Positions 25,883 to 34,123 of a stretch of 34,123 bases of DNA are shown piece after piece. This stretch comes from Alphaproteobacteria bacterium (lineage in GTDB: Bacteria; Pseudomonadota; Alphaproteobacteria; Rhizobiales; JAKIUO01). Numbering within the stretch: the first letter of the stretch is position 1; each line of letters opens with the position of its first letter. The stretch spans positions 1 to 34,123 of the forward strand of contig JAJRQA010000027.1 in assembly GCA_024280475.1 (NCBI GenBank), given 5' to 3'. Under the pieces are notes generated by a model that saw only the letters and a program-made list of their open reading frames with translations, was not told the DNA's origin and did no database searches. A program made the position numbers and the translations under genes.

Positions 25883-26671
25883 ATGCGTAAAAATTTTGCA
25901 CTTTTAGGTGCCACACTTGTGGTGTGTCTTGTGGTCAGACCGGCGATGGCAGAAGAGGCTGATATCGGCCAATCATATAAGCTTGCTACTTTGACGAAAC
26001 AAGAAACCAACAATATGGCAATGCCTGCAACAATGGTAAAGCCAACTGCTCAGGCAGCAAAAATCACTAAAAAGAAACGGGTAAAAAAGAGAGTTCCAGA
26101 ACGCCTGGTCGCCAAGATCAATTTGAGTTCCCAGACCATGAAGGTGCTGGTGGACGGCAAGGTAAAACATCATTGGAAAATTTCCAGTGGCGCCAAAGGC
26201 TTTCACACGCCAACCGGTTCGTACAAACCATATTATATGACTTCGATGCATTATTCAAAAAAATATGACAATGCTCCGATGCCCCATTCGGTATTTTACA
26301 GTGGCGGATTTGCTGTACATGCAACAAATTCGGTCAAGCGGCTTGGACGCCCCGCCTCTCATGGTTGCACAAGATTGTCGCCAGGAAATGCAAAAAAGTT
26401 TTTCAAGCTGGTGCAAAAGTATAAAAAAGCGGGAACCCGTATCAAGATTTCTGGTTCCACACCCAAGTCTCGCAGCTTCAAAAAGCGCTATGCACGAGCA
26501 TCACGTCCACGCCGCACCAGCTGGGATAATTATGTGGGATATGCCGGCAACTATGTCAGTTATAGCGCAAGCCGCCGCCCCGCTGCCAATACACGCCGCA
26601 TCAGAATTGGTCGCCCGGCAAGACGCGTCAAACGGACGTCAAATGGCCGGATCTTCAACTGGCAATACTAA
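25883..26671 (+). CDS. L,D-transpeptidase (YkuD family), exported
   Basis: A 262-residue periplasmic enzyme that makes 3-3 peptidoglycan cross-links or attaches proteins to peptidoglycan. The signal peptide is residues 1-23 (cleavage near AMAEE). A basic Lys/Arg linker (about 50-73) is followed by the YkuD domain (about 74-190). Catalytic Cys162 lies in SHGCTRL, with His146 in GGFAVHATN and His160. The C-terminal 65 residues form an Arg/Tyr-rich, low-complexity tail (SRRPAANTRRIRIGRPARR) outside the catalytic fold, perhaps binding anionic envelope polymers. AGGGA lies about 8 bases before the ATG. It is followed by a strong terminator and has a CtrA-type box upstream. Confidence 0.93.
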   Translation: MRKNFALLGATLVVCLVVRPAMAEEADIGQSYKLATLTKQETNNMAMPATMVKPTAQAAKITKKKRVKKRVPERLVAKINLSSQTMKVLVDGKVKHHWKISSGAKGFHTPTGSYKPYYMTSMHYSKKYDNAPMPHSVFYSGGFAVHATNSVKRLGRPASHGCTRLSPGNAKKFFKLVQKYKKAGTRIKISGSTPKSRSFKKRYARASRPRRTSWDNYVGYAGNYVSYSASRRPAANTRRIRIGRPARRVKRTSNGRIFNWQY

Positions 26672-26741
26672 TTTTGGCAGTTACTAATCCTGCCAAATAC
26701 CAATCCTTGGTGTCACTAACCATTTGGATACATTGAAAGGT

Positions 26742-26776
26742 CAGGACGCGGAGAGCCCCGCGTCCTGATTTTTTTT
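26742..26776 (+). terminator. Rho-independent terminator after the L,D-transpeptidase
   Basis: A perfect 10-bp GC-rich stem (26742-26751 and 26758-26767) with a 6-base loop is followed by A and eight T. It is oriented for the plus-strand transpeptidase gene, 70 bases beyond its stop. The minus-strand side has no T-run, so it is not an ideal terminator for gdhA. Confidence 0.93.
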
Positions 26777-26848
26777 GTCGGTTGGTCTGGACGGTTCCCC
26801 GATAGCTGATATCGCTGGAAACCGAGCGATATAACCGTATTCCTCGCC

Positions 26849-28207
26849 CTAGACGACCCCATATGCCAGCATGGCATTCGCGACCTTGACAAAGCCGGCA
26901 ATATTGCTGCCCCGGATATAGTCGATGTGATCTGTGCCAGCTACTCCACCATGCTCCAGGCAGCGATCATGAATGCCGCGCATAACCGTCTTGAGATGTT
27001 CTTGAAGTTCATCTTCACTCCAGGAGAGCCGAGCCGAATTCTGGCTCATTTCAAAGCCTGAAAGCGCCACACCCCCCGCATTTGCGGCTTTTCCGGGGGC
27101 GTAAAGTATCCGAGCGCCTCTGAAAAAGTGAATACCGTCAAGGTTGGTCGGCATATTTGCGCCTTCCGCAACAGCAATGCAGCCGTTCTGGACCAGACGG
27201 CGTGCATCCGTGCCATTGATTTCGTTCTCGGTTGCGCATGGAAAGGCCATGTCACACGGTACGGACCATGGTCGCTGACCTTCGTAGAATTTTGAACCTG
27301 GAAACCTATCGGCATATTCCGAAATACGCCCATGGTTTCGGGTCTTGTGTTCCTTTGTCCATTGTAATTTTTCCTCATCGATACCGTCGGGGTCGTGAAT
27401 GAAACCCAAAGAATCAGACAAGGTGACAGCCTTGCCGCCGAGTTGTGTGATTTTCTCGACAGCATGAGTGGCGACATTGCCGGAACCGGATACAACACAA
27501 ACCTTGCCGTCGATCGCGTTGCCGACACGACTAAGCATATTTTGAGCAAAATAGACGGCTCCGTAGCCCGTCGCTTCAGTCCTGACAAGACTGCCACCAT
27601 ATTCCAGGCCTTTGCCTGTCAAAACGCCAGTAAACCGGTTTGTAATACGCTTGTGCTGACCGAACATATAGCCGATCTCTCGCGCACCGACCCCGATGTC
27701 ACCGGCAGGAATATCGATATTTTCGCCAACATGGCGATATAGCTCGGTCATAAATGACTGGCAGAACCGCATCACCTCGTGGTCAGATTTGCCCTTTGGA
27801 TTAAAATTGGAGCCGCCCTTGGCCCCCCCCATAGGTAGCCCGGTAAGGCTGTTCTTGAATGTCTGTTCGAAAGCAAGGAATTTCAAGATGCTCTCTGTCA
27901 CACCAGGATGAAACCGAATACCACCTTTGTAAGGGCCGATTGCATTGCTATTCTGGACTCTCCAGCCGCGCTGAACACGAATGTTATTATTGTCGTCTTC
28001 CCAGCATACACGGAAACTAACGACGCGATCCGGCTCCGCAATACGTCTTAGAATTTGATACTCGTGATATTCTTTTTTATGTATTATGTAGTCGAAAATA
28101 TCCTCTGCGACTTCGCGAACCGCTTGTAAAAATTCTGGTTGGCCAGGGTTTCGTTTCCCCACTCCGTCCATAAACCCTTCGAAATCAACATGATTTGATA
28201 CAGACAC
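26849..28207 (-). CDS. gdhA: NADP-type glutamate dehydrogenase
   Basis: A 452-residue hexameric enzyme that aminates 2-oxoglutarate to glutamate with ammonium. The conserved glutamate-dehydrogenase block PMGGAKGGSNFNPKGKSD carries the catalytic and substrate lysines. DIPAGDIGVGAREIGYMFGQ, TGYGAVYFAQNML and the dinucleotide-binding VVSGSGNVATHAVEKI follow. NADP use is inferred from overall similarity to the small bacterial GdhA family of about 450 residues. Eight consecutive C on the plus strand (27823-27830) fall within the PMGGAKGG codons. AAGGAGAC lies 5-12 bases upstream of the ATG. It is transcribed alone, convergent with the transpeptidase and divergent from the acetyltransferase. Confidence 0.95.
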   Translation of the reverse strand: MSVSNHVDFEGFMDGVGKRNPGQPEFLQAVREVAEDIFDYIIHKKEYHEYQILRRIAEPDRVVSFRVCWEDDNNNIRVQRGWRVQNSNAIGPYKGGIRFHPGVTESILKFLAFEQTFKNSLTGLPMGGAKGGSNFNPKGKSDHEVMRFCQSFMTELYRHVGENIDIPAGDIGVGAREIGYMFGQHKRITNRFTGVLTGKGLEYGGSLVRTEATGYGAVYFAQNMLSRVGNAIDGKVCVVSGSGNVATHAVEKITQLGGKAVTLSDSLGFIHDPDGIDEEKLQWTKEHKTRNHGRISEYADRFPGSKFYEGQRPWSVPCDMAFPCATENEINGTDARRLVQNGCIAVAEGANMPTNLDGIHFFRGARILYAPGKAANAGGVALSGFEMSQNSARLSWSEDELQEHLKTVMRGIHDRCLEHGGVAGTDHIDYIRGSNIAGFVKVANAMLAYGVV

Positions 28208-28475
28208 ATCAAGTCTCCTTTTGACTTAAGCCCCCCCTTCAAATATGACCCCTAAAAATACAATATGCAGTTCACTCGTTCTACAGATAGTCAAGTCCGA
28301 CAAGCACTTTGGACCAAGCTCATTTTGATCCAAAGTGACTGCAGGCATGTTTGGGATAAATACAACATGAAAGCGTCAAGAAAGCGGCTTATGAAATGCC
28401 CGGTGACCTTGAAGAATAACAATATGGCGGGTATGAATTCAGGAATGCCAGTGGACCAATTACAGGAGTTTGAAG
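28208..28475. other. Divergent region gdhA / acetyltransferase
   Basis: About 270 bases between divergent genes. A 76-codon open frame starting at 28265 has no ribosome binding site or family resemblance and overlaps the acetyltransferase start, so I do not call it. A repeat of the word CTTTGGA/TCCAAAGT (28308-28337, ACTTTGGACC...GATCCAAAGT) forms an imperfect inverted repeat that could be an operator. Confidence 0.45.
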
Positions 28476-28949
28476 ATGCCGCTGACAATCAATGAACAAT
28501 ATGAGGTCTGTACGGCGCAAAGGGGAGATCTCGATCAGATCATTGCCCTATTGTCAGATGATCCGTTGGGCCGCGTGCGCGAGCAATCAATGGCCACGAC
28601 CCGATCAGATTATGAAGCAGCCTTTGCTGATATTGAACAATCAAGCGATAATTCTATTTTAGTTATCAAGCTGGCGGATGCTGTGATTGGCTGCGCGCAA
28701 ATCACCATCATTCCCAATCTCACTTTCACAGGAGCGAAACGCTGCCAGATCGAGGGCGTGCGCGTCTCGAAAGATCATCAAGGGCGCGGGCTTGGCAAGC
28801 AGTTGATTGCTTACGCGATTGATCACGCAAAAGGGGAGGGGTGTAAAATCGTCCAGCTGACTAGTAATAATAGCCGTACCAGCGCGCTTGAGTTTTATGA
28901 GAAACTGGGCTTTGAAGCCTCCCATACAGGTTTCAAATTATATCTTTGA
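28476..28949 (+). CDS. GNAT-family N-acetyltransferase
   Basis: The protein has 157 residues from the ATG at 28476, which has AGGAG seven bases upstream; a TTG two codons earlier is not preferred. It is a GCN5-related acetyl-CoA-dependent acetyltransferase. The acetyl-CoA-binding motif A is present as VRVSKDHQGRGLGKQLIAYA, and motif B as CKIVQLTSNNSRTSALEFYEKLGFEASHTGFK. The substrate is unknown. The start of the domain (QYEVCTAQRGDLDQIIALL) is typical. It is a stand-alone gene converging on the permease gene. Confidence 0.9.
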   Translation: MPLTINEQYEVCTAQRGDLDQIIALLSDDPLGRVREQSMATTRSDYEAAFADIEQSSDNSILVIKLADAVIGCAQITIIPNLTFTGAKRCQIEGVRVSKDHQGRGLGKQLIAYAIDHAKGEGCKIVQLTSNNSRTSALEFYEKLGFEASHTGFKLYL

Positions 28950-29125
28950 TGAGTGCTATTGATTTTATCTCACGGCTAATCTTGGCTACGCTCTGGCCTT
29001 CATCTATAGTTGTCCTACCGTTTAGCTGTTTGAGGACATTGGCGCGGCCAGTTCGGCGCCCGCCCGGTCGGGCTCTGATGGGGGCGGTGTGCCAAGTCTC
29101 TCCTAGAAGGCGCGCCGCCTCCCAG

Positions 29126-29902
29126 TTACCCCCTCCCATAAACATCATAAAAGAACCAGCTGGTGATCGCTATGCTGGCGATGGTGACAACGTTTCTGAC
29201 AATCGTTTGGGGTAGGTGGCGGGCGATATAGGCACTGATGGCGCCGCCCGTGACGGTGCCTGCCAGAACGGCGAGGCCCGGTTGCCAGGCAATTGCATTC
29301 TCCATGATGAAATAAACCACAGCGATGCTGGAAACGCAGCTGGAAATCACCAGCTTGAGACCAGCCATTGTACGAATATCGCTCATGCCTGCGAGGGCCA
29401 GATAAGACAGGCCCATGATCCCGAATCCTGCATTAAAAAATCCGCCATAAATACAGATGATCAGCAACAGAGCCGAAAGAGACAAGGTGCCGACAATCGA
29501 AGCGTGGCGATGATGTTTGGTGCGATCTTTGATCCATTGATTGATTTTGTTGCCAAAGATAAACAGCACGGTGGCAAATAGTAAAAGCCAAGGAACGATT
29601 TCAACGAACCGCGCTGGAGGCGTGCGTAATAAAAGCCAGGCGCCGATAATGCCGCCGATGAAGGCGATGATCATGGTCAGGGGCAGTTTTTTGCGGGCTT
29701 TCATCATGTTGTGGCGTAACACCCATGCTCCGGCCATATAGCCCGGTAGGGACGCAAACGTATTTGTAGCATTGGCGCTAATGGCTGGAACTCCCGCCAT
29801 CAACAAAGCGGGAAAGGTGATAAAGCTGCCGCCCCCAGCAATCGAGTTCAGTGCCCCCCCAAAGAACCCAGCGATGAAGAGTAGAGTAGTTTCGATCAGC
29901 AT
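29126..29902 (-). CDS. TauE/SafE-family (TSUP) membrane permease
   Basis: The protein has 258 residues from the ATG at 29902, with GGAAG about 5 bases upstream; a GTG at 29944 is less likely. It has about eight hydrophobic segments. The first repeat contains IAGFFGGALNSIAGGGSFITFPALL and NATNTFASLPGYMAGAW; the second half has a matching motif, INAGF/FNAGFGIMGLSYLALAG and GTVTGGAISAYIA. Members move sulfite, sulfoacetate or other organic sulfonates/anions across the inner membrane; the substrate here cannot be deduced. It is convergent with the acetyltransferase, 176 bases away. Confidence 0.9.
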   Translation of the reverse strand: MLIETTLLFIAGFFGGALNSIAGGGSFITFPALLMAGVPAISANATNTFASLPGYMAGAWVLRHNMMKARKKLPLTMIIAFIGGIIGAWLLLRTPPARFVEIVPWLLLFATVLFIFGNKINQWIKDRTKHHRHASIVGTLSLSALLLIICIYGGFFNAGFGIMGLSYLALAGMSDIRTMAGLKLVISSCVSSIAVVYFIMENAIAWQPGLAVLAGTVTGGAISAYIARHLPQTIVRNVVTIASIAITSWFFYDVYGRG

Positions 29903-29992
29903 GTTTCTTCCAGTCTTTTGTTGGCAATTAGTGCCTGTCGGCACATGCCCTTTGGGGGCAAATCCACTCAGTGACTTTTAAAACGCTCAATG

Positions 29993-30028
29993 AAAAAGCG
30001 GTCACCCCGAAATTCGAGATGACCGCTT
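29993..30028 (-). terminator. Rho-independent terminator of the rpsO-pnp operon
   Basis: AAGCGGTCA (29996-30004) pairs with TGACCGCTT (30020-30028), with a 15-base loop that contains a smaller CGAA/TTCG palindrome. On the minus strand the stem is followed by a T-run (complement of 29993-29997) and lies about 45 bases beyond the pnp stop. Confidence 0.8.
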
Positions 30029-30071
30029 CAATGCTTAACTTATTGAAGAGAGTGTCTCTTCAATAATGGGA

Positions 30072-32195
30072 CTAGTCATCACTGCCCTGTTCGATCTCTT
30101 TGCCGGTTTCCTGATCGACGACTTTCATCGACAGGCGTACCTTGCCGCGATCATCAAAGCCCATCAGCTTGACATAGATTTCATCGCCTTCATTGACCAC
30201 ATCCGTGACCTTGTTGACGCGATTTTCGGCCATTTGCGAGATATGTACGAGGCCGTCTTTGGGGCCAAAGAAATTAACAAAAGCACCAAAATCGACGACT
30301 TTGACGACTTTACCTTTGTAGATTTTGCCTTCTTCAGCTTCGGCGCAAATGCCGTTGATGGCAGCGATCGCTGCTTCAATGCTTTTGCTATCGGAAGAGG
30401 CAACTTTGACTGTGCCATCGTCGGTAACGTTGATCTTGGCGCCGGTTTCTTCGCAAATGCCGCGAATGACATTGCCGCCGGGGCCGATAAGGTCGCGGAT
30501 CTTGTTGACGGGAATAGTCATCACTTCGATACGAGGAGCGTGCTCACCAACATGATCACGAGATCCGTGCAGAGCTTTGTCCATTTCGCCAAGGATATGT
30601 TCGCGGCCGCCTTTGGCCTGAGCCAGAGCTACTTTCATGATCTCTTCATTGATACCAGCGATTTTGATGTCCATCTGCAAGGAGGTGATGCCGCGATCGG
30701 TACCAGCCACCTTGAAGTCCATATCACCGAGGTGATCTTCGTCACCAAGGATATCGGACAGAACAACATAGTCATCACCTTCCATGATCAGACCCATGGC
30801 GATCCCGGCGACCGGGCGCTCCAGTGGGACACCTGCATCCATAAGGGCGAGGGACGTACCACAAACGGTTGCCATTGAAGAGGAGCCGTTACTTTCAGTG
30901 ATCTCGGAGACAACCCGCATCGTGTAAGGGAAATCTTCTTTCTTTGGCAGCAGTGGATGAATAGCACGCCAAGCAAGCTTGCCGTGACCGATTTCGCGGC
31001 GGCCAGGTGTGCCAAAGCGGCGCGCTTCACCAACAGAATAGGGAGGGAAGTTGTAATGCAACATGAAATTGTTGCGATAGCTGCCTTCCAGCGCGTCAAT
31101 GATCTGCTCGTCTTCACCGGTGCCTAGTGTGGTGACGACAAGGGCTTGTGTTTCGCCGCGCGTAAACAGGGCTGAGCCATGGGTGCGTTCGAGGACGCCA
31201 ACTTCTGCAACAATGGGGCGCACGGTTGTCAGATCACGACCATCAATACGTTTTTTGGTTTTGATGAGATCGCCGCGCACGACTTTTTTCTCAAGCGATT
31301 TGAACGTATCGCCGAGCAATACCGACTCGGTGCCATCGTCTTTTTCGGGCATCAGCTCATCAAAGACTTTTTTCTTCAGCTCGGAAATGAGATTCTGGCG
31401 CTTGGTTTTTTCGGTGATCGCATAGGCTTCACGCAGGCCAGCTTCGGCCATTTGTGCGACTTTGTCGGTATAAGCGCTGTTGTCGACTTCTTTAAGATCC
31501 CAAGGTTCCTTGGCAGCTTTTTCCGCGAGGCGGATGATCATGTCGATGACAGGTTTTGATTCTTCGTGGCCAAACATAACCGCGCCGAGCATGATTTCTT
31601 CGGAAAGTTCCTGTGCTTCTGACTCCACCATTAAAACAGCGTCCTGAGTACCAGCAACCACGAGATCGAGATCACTTGCATCCATGTCTTCGCCAAGCAA
31701 TGGGTTCAGGCTGTATTTGCCATCGGTATATCCAACGCGTGCGCCGGCAATGGGGCCCATGAAGGGAACGCCAGACAGTGTCAGTGCGGCGGAGGTTGCC
31801 ACCAAAGCGACAATATCGGGATCATTTTCAAGATCGTGCGAAAGCACGGTAATGATGATCTGGGTTTCGTTTTTGAAACTATCTGGGAATAGCGGGCGGA
31901 TTGGACGGTCAATCAGGCGGCAGGTGAGGGTTTCTTTTTCACCGGGGCGGCCTTCGCGCTTGAAAAATCCACCTGGGATTTTACCGGCGGCAAATGTTTT
32001 TTCCTGATAGTGAACGGTGAGGGGGAAGAAATCCATGCCGGGGCGTACTGATTTTTCAGAAACGGTACAGGCAAGGACGGTGGTGTCACCATATTTGGCG
32101 AGCACAGAACCATGTGCCTGACGGGCAATGCGGCCGGTCTCGAGGGAAAGGGTGCGTCCGCCCCATTCGATTTCTTCTTTGTGTATTTCAAACAT
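30072..32195 (-). CDS. pnp: Polynucleotide phosphorylase (PNPase)
   Basis: A 707-residue trimeric phosphorolytic 3'-5' exoribonuclease of the RNA degradosome; it can also act in small-RNA stability. Two RNase PH domains are present, the first about 10-145 and the second about 325-460 (with AIKSAVEE-type core and [21 protein letters not shown]), separated by the alpha-helical linker. A KH domain (about 553-615) has [20 protein letters not shown]-terminal S1 domain (about 622-690) has [20 protein letters not shown]. The length is standard. It is the last gene of the rbfA-truB-rpsO-pnp operon. A hairpin lies in its leader, in the position where RNase III-cleaved autoregulatory stems occur in relatives. 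The ribosome binding site is weak (GAAAGA). Confidence 0.98.
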   Translation of the reverse strand: MFEIHKEEIEWGGRTLSLETGRIARQAHGSVLAKYGDTTVLACTVSEKSVRPGMDFFPLTVHYQEKTFAAGKIPGGFFKREGRPGEKETLTCRLIDRPIRPLFPDSFKNETQIIITVLSHDLENDPDIVALVATSAALTLSGVPFMGPIAGARVGYTDGKYSLNPLLGEDMDASDLDLVVAGTQDAVLMVESEAQELSEEIMLGAVMFGHEESKPVIDMIIRLAEKAAKEPWDLKEVDNSAYTDKVAQMAEAGLREAYAITEKTKRQNLISELKKKVFDELMPEKDDGTESVLLGDTFKSLEKKVVRGDLIKTKKRIDGRDLTTVRPIVAEVGVLERTHGSALFTRGETQALVVTTLGTGEDEQIIDALEGSYRNNFMLHYNFPPYSVGEARRFGTPGRREIGHGKLAWRAIHPLLPKKEDFPYTMRVVSEITESNGSSSMATVCGTSLALMDAGVPLERPVAGIAMGLIMEGDDYVVLSDILGDEDHLGDMDFKVAGTDRGITSLQMDIKIAGINEEIMKVALAQAKGGREHILGEMDKALHGSRDHVGEHAPRIEVMTIPVNKIRDLIGPGGNVIRGICEETGAKINVTDDGTVKVASSDSKSIEAAIAAINGICAEAEEGKIYKGKVVKVVDFGAFVNFFGPKDGLVHISQMAENRVNKVTDVVNEGDEIYVKLMGFDDRGKVRLSMKVVDQETGKEIEQGSDD

Positions 32196-32220
32196 ATCGT
32201 TTTCTTTCGGTCTTTATAAT

Positions 32221-32247
32221 TGCTCGGGCCTCCTGGCCAAATGAGCA
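32221..32247. other. Imperfect hairpin in the rpsO-pnp intergenic leader
   Basis: TGCTC and GGCC on the left pair with GGCC and GAGCA on the right (32221-32247), with small internal bulges and a TCCT loop. It lies 26-52 bases upstream of the pnp start. In Escherichia coli pnp is autoregulated through an RNase III-cleaved stem in this intergenic position; a similar role here is only inferred. Confidence 0.35.
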
Positions 32248-32431
32248 CGGTCTGGCTTACGGATATTTTCTTTTGGTCGTTTGATGTCCCCCCGCCTTGA
32301 AGTCGAAATAAGCTGGGCGGTGAAACATCTTGATGCTGGATGCGTGAGCCAATCGTCACACACCATTGAAAGCAGGGAAGGCGCGTTAAGCATTGCTAAC
32401 ACACCTTGTAAATTCCCATTATTCCTTTGAG

Positions 32432-32701
32432 TTAGCGGCGCAGGCCAAGGCGTTTGATCAAGCCTTCATAGCGTGACATATCTTTGCCTTTGACATAGTC
32501 AAGCAGGCGGCGGCGTGTGCTCACCATTTTCAACAGGCCGCGACGAGAATGATTGTCTTTCTTGTGGGTTTTGAAATGTTCGGTAAGGGTGACAATCCGT
32601 TCGGTGAGAACGGCAACTTGCACTTCGGGTGATCCTGTATCGCCATCCTTGATGCCATATTCTTTCATCAATTCGGCTTTTCGTTCGTTCGTTATCGACA
32701 T
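32432..32701 (-). CDS. rpsO: Ribosomal protein uS15
   Basis: An 89-residue small-subunit protein that binds 16S rRNA early in assembly. The family sequence [49 protein letters not shown] is complete in segments visible from residue 20 on. Perfect AAGGAG five bases before the ATG. It lies 33 bases downstream of truB and 236 bases upstream of pnp on the same strand, the standard order. Many S15 proteins repress their own mRNA; no specific regulatory fold could be verified here. Confidence 0.97.
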   Translation of the reverse strand: MSITNERKAELMKEYGIKDGDTGSPEVQVAVLTERIVTLTEHFKTHKKDNHSRRGLLKMVSTRRRLLDYVKGKDMSRYEGLIKRLGLRR

Positions 32702-32734
32702 CGGAACTCCTTTTAAAATTTATTGAGGGAGGGC

Positions 32735-33655
32735 CTATAAATTAAAAACCCTGGTTGGCTTCAATTCACCGCGCTCGACTTCACCGATCGCAATGAGTTC
32801 GCCTTGCAAGGTTGCATAGACTTCTCCGGTTAAAATGGGGCTGTTTGCACCGCGTAGCAGCACGGATTGTCCCTGTTTCAATCGAAAGGCGTCATTTGCG
32901 TTTATGGCCAGCTCCGGGATGTCGTCCAGGGCGGTCTCCACGCAAAGCAGTTTTGCAAGTAATGCCTCTCGATCCGCGGCACTATGGCTTAACTCACGTA
33001 GATTATCCAGCGAAATCGACATAGATTCATGGAACTTGCCAACGCGGGTCCGGCGCAGTTCTACGACATGGCCAAAGCATTGCAGTTTTTCTCCCAGATC
33101 GCGAGCAATGGCGCGTACATACGTGCCTTTTCCGCAATCGACCTGGAATTCACAATGATCGTCATCGGGTTGCCCGGTGATCGCCAGATCATCAATGAGC
33201 ACGCGGCGCGAGGGCATAATTACCTCCTCGCCTCGGCGGGCCAGCTTGTAGGCGCGCTCCCCCTTGATGTGAATGGCGGAAAAAGCGGGCGGTGTTTGCT
33301 CAATTTCGCCGATAAAGTCGCAGAGCAGCGTCTCGATATCGGTTCTGGAAGGGCGTTGATCGCTGGTTTTGATGACCTCGCCCTGCGCGTCATCCGTGTT
33401 GGTCTGCGCTCCCCAGCGGACCATGAAACGATAGCTTTTTTCGCCGTCCATCACATAGGGCATGGTTTTGGTGGCCTCGCCAAATGCTACGGGCAGCACC
33501 CCGGTGGCCAGCGGATCAAGGGTGCCAGCATGACCAGCCTTTTGCGCATCAAACACGCGTTTCAATACATTAACGGCGCTGGTCGAGGTAATTTCGAGAG
33601 GTTTATCGAGAATAAGCCAGCCATTTACCAGCTGACCACGTTTGCGCCTTGCCAT
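32735..33655 (-). CDS. truB: tRNA pseudouridine-55 synthase TruB
   Basis: A 306-residue enzyme that makes pseudouridine-55 in the tRNA T-loop. The catalytic Asp47 is in GHAGTLDPLATGVLPVA. RFMVRWGAQTNTDDAQGE, PPAFSAIHIKGERAYKLAR and DCGKGTYVRAIARDLGEKL are characteristic. The C-terminal PUA-like segment (about 230-306) is present. The ribosome binding site before the ATG at 33655 is weak. It lies between rbfA (40-base gap) and rpsO (33-base gap). Confidence 0.97.
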   Translation of the reverse strand: MARRKRGQLVNGWLILDKPLEITSTSAVNVLKRVFDAQKAGHAGTLDPLATGVLPVAFGEATKTMPYVMDGEKSYRFMVRWGAQTNTDDAQGEVIKTSDQRPSRTDIETLLCDFIGEIEQTPPAFSAIHIKGERAYKLARRGEEVIMPSRRVLIDDLAITGQPDDDHCEFQVDCGKGTYVRAIARDLGEKLQCFGHVVELRRTRVGKFHESMSISLDNLRELSHSAADREALLAKLLCVETALDDIPELAINANDAFRLKQGQSVLLRGANSPILTGEVYATLQGELIAIGEVERGELKPTRVFNL

Positions 33656-33695
33656 GTTTGTTTCACTTATCGTTTATTTGGGAGAGCTCAACCCC

Positions 33696-34097
33696 TCAAT
33701 CCAGATCCTGCGCGACTTTTTTGGTGCTTAGCAGGTCGGTGATTTTTTCGTATTCGTCATAGGAGACGTCGAGTTTGAATTTCAGCTCGGGCATATATTT
33801 GAGCGTTACTTTGTGGGCCAGCTCGCCGCGAATATAGCGGCAATGCCGATTGAGGGCCGTGACGACTTCATCCCTGTTTTCACCGCCAAGCGGCGCGACA
33901 AAGGCTGTGACCTGGCGCAAATCAGGAGAAGTACGAACCTCTGAAACGGTGAGATTGACGCCAGACAGCACCTCATCATTGATCTCGATACGCAAGAGCA
34001 ATTCGGCCAGCGAATGGCGCAGGCTTTCTCCCACCCGCAGCTGGCGCTGGCTAGGGCCAACGCCATCGCGTCTATGGTTCTTTTTGCGCTCGGACAT
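33696..34097 (-). CDS. rbfA: Ribosome-binding factor A
   Basis: The protein has 133 residues from the ATG at 34097 (SERKKNHRRDG), with AAGGGAG seven bases upstream; an earlier TTG is not used. It is a cold-adaptation and 30S maturation factor that binds the 5' region of 16S rRNA. The KH-like fold is recognisable in QRQLRVGESLRHSLAELLLR, TVSEVRTSPDLRQVTAFVAPLGG and RGELAHKVTLKYMPELKFKLD. It is the first gene of the visible operon part; nusA-infB would be expected just upstream, beyond the right edge. Only a few bases of its leader lie in the window. Confidence 0.96.
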   Translation of the reverse strand: MSERKKNHRRDGVGPSQRQLRVGESLRHSLAELLLRIEINDEVLSGVNLTVSEVRTSPDLRQVTAFVAPLGGENRDEVVTALNRHCRYIRGELAHKVTLKYMPELKFKLDVSYDEYEKITDLLSTKKVAQDLD

Positions 34098-34123
34098 AAG
34101 AAAACTCCCTTGCACCGGACCTT

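Noticed and set aside
28265-28495. 76-codon open frame upstream of the acetyltransferase
   Set aside because: It has no ribosome binding site, overlaps the acetyltransferase start in another frame, and has no recognisable domain.
30066-30878. Plus-strand open frame of 270 codons opposite pnp
   Set aside because: It mirrors the pnp codon pattern, starts next to the pnp stop without a ribosome binding site, and shows no family features.
32385-32400. Near-match to a CtrA box (TTAAGCATTGCTAAC) between rpsO and pnp
   Set aside because: The right half is shifted by one base relative to TTAA-N7-TTAAC, and the site lies inside a translation operon.
33029-33742. Plus-strand open frame of 237 codons opposite truB/rbfA
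   Set aside because: It runs antisense across two real genes and their gap; no protein family resemblance.

Overview
The window looks like chromosomal DNA from a mid-GC member of the Alphaproteobacteria, most likely Hyphomicrobiales (Rhizobiales). This rests on the protein sequences (GroEL, RpoN, LptA/LptC, RluA and others), the gene order lptC-lptA-lptB-rpoN-hpf-ptsN, a CIRCE operator at groESL, three exact CtrA-type boxes (TTAA-N7-TTAAC) between genes, and a candidate Irr/ICE-type palindrome before a peroxiredoxin. No tRNA, rRNA, CRISPR array, transposase or phage gene was recognised. Most of the window is core genome; the accessory material is confined to a few junctions.

Left part (1-8137): the first codons of a probable dapD, a 1-Cys peroxiredoxin, a DUF4139 (MuiA-like) exported protein, a multi-domain exported protein (carboxypeptidase-regulatory-like domain, one CxxCH haem site, Vgb-like propeller), an SDR oxidoreductase, a dihaem cytochrome c fused to a DUF302-like domain, and rluA. 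At 8157-9274 there is a small accessory patch: a broken TIR-domain gene and a membrane protein resembling DUF3239. Then comes groES-groEL under a CIRCE operator, a two-CBS-domain protein, a membrane protein with a Sel1-like C-terminus, and a second DUF4139 protein.

Middle part (15974-25520): a structured 382-bp repeat with terminal inverted repeats lies between the second DUF4139 gene and ptsN, and its end supplies the ptsN stop codon. The rest is the nitrogen-PTS / sigma-54 / LPS-export cluster: ribonuclease D, lptC, lptA, lptB, rpoN, hpf, ptsN, all on the minus strand. It is interrupted between rpoN and hpf by an oppositely oriented chemoreceptor gene with a long AT-rich leader and a CtrA box.

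Right part (25521-34123): an L,D-transpeptidase with a CtrA box upstream, NADP-type glutamate dehydrogenase, a GNAT acetyltransferase, a TauE/SafE-family permease, and the 3' part of the translation/RNA-decay operon rbfA-truB-rpsO-pnp.

Themes: envelope biogenesis (LptABC, L,D-transpeptidase, two DUF4139 proteins), stress response (GroESL, HPF, peroxiredoxin) and periplasmic c-type haem proteins. The three CtrA boxes suggest that LPS export plus sigma-54, the chemoreceptor and a peptidoglycan cross-linking enzyme may be tied to the cell cycle. The most unusual items are the repeat element at 15997-16378, the CtrA-box trio, the chemoreceptor insertion into the rpoN-hpf cluster, and the decayed TIR gene beside the DUF3239-like gene.
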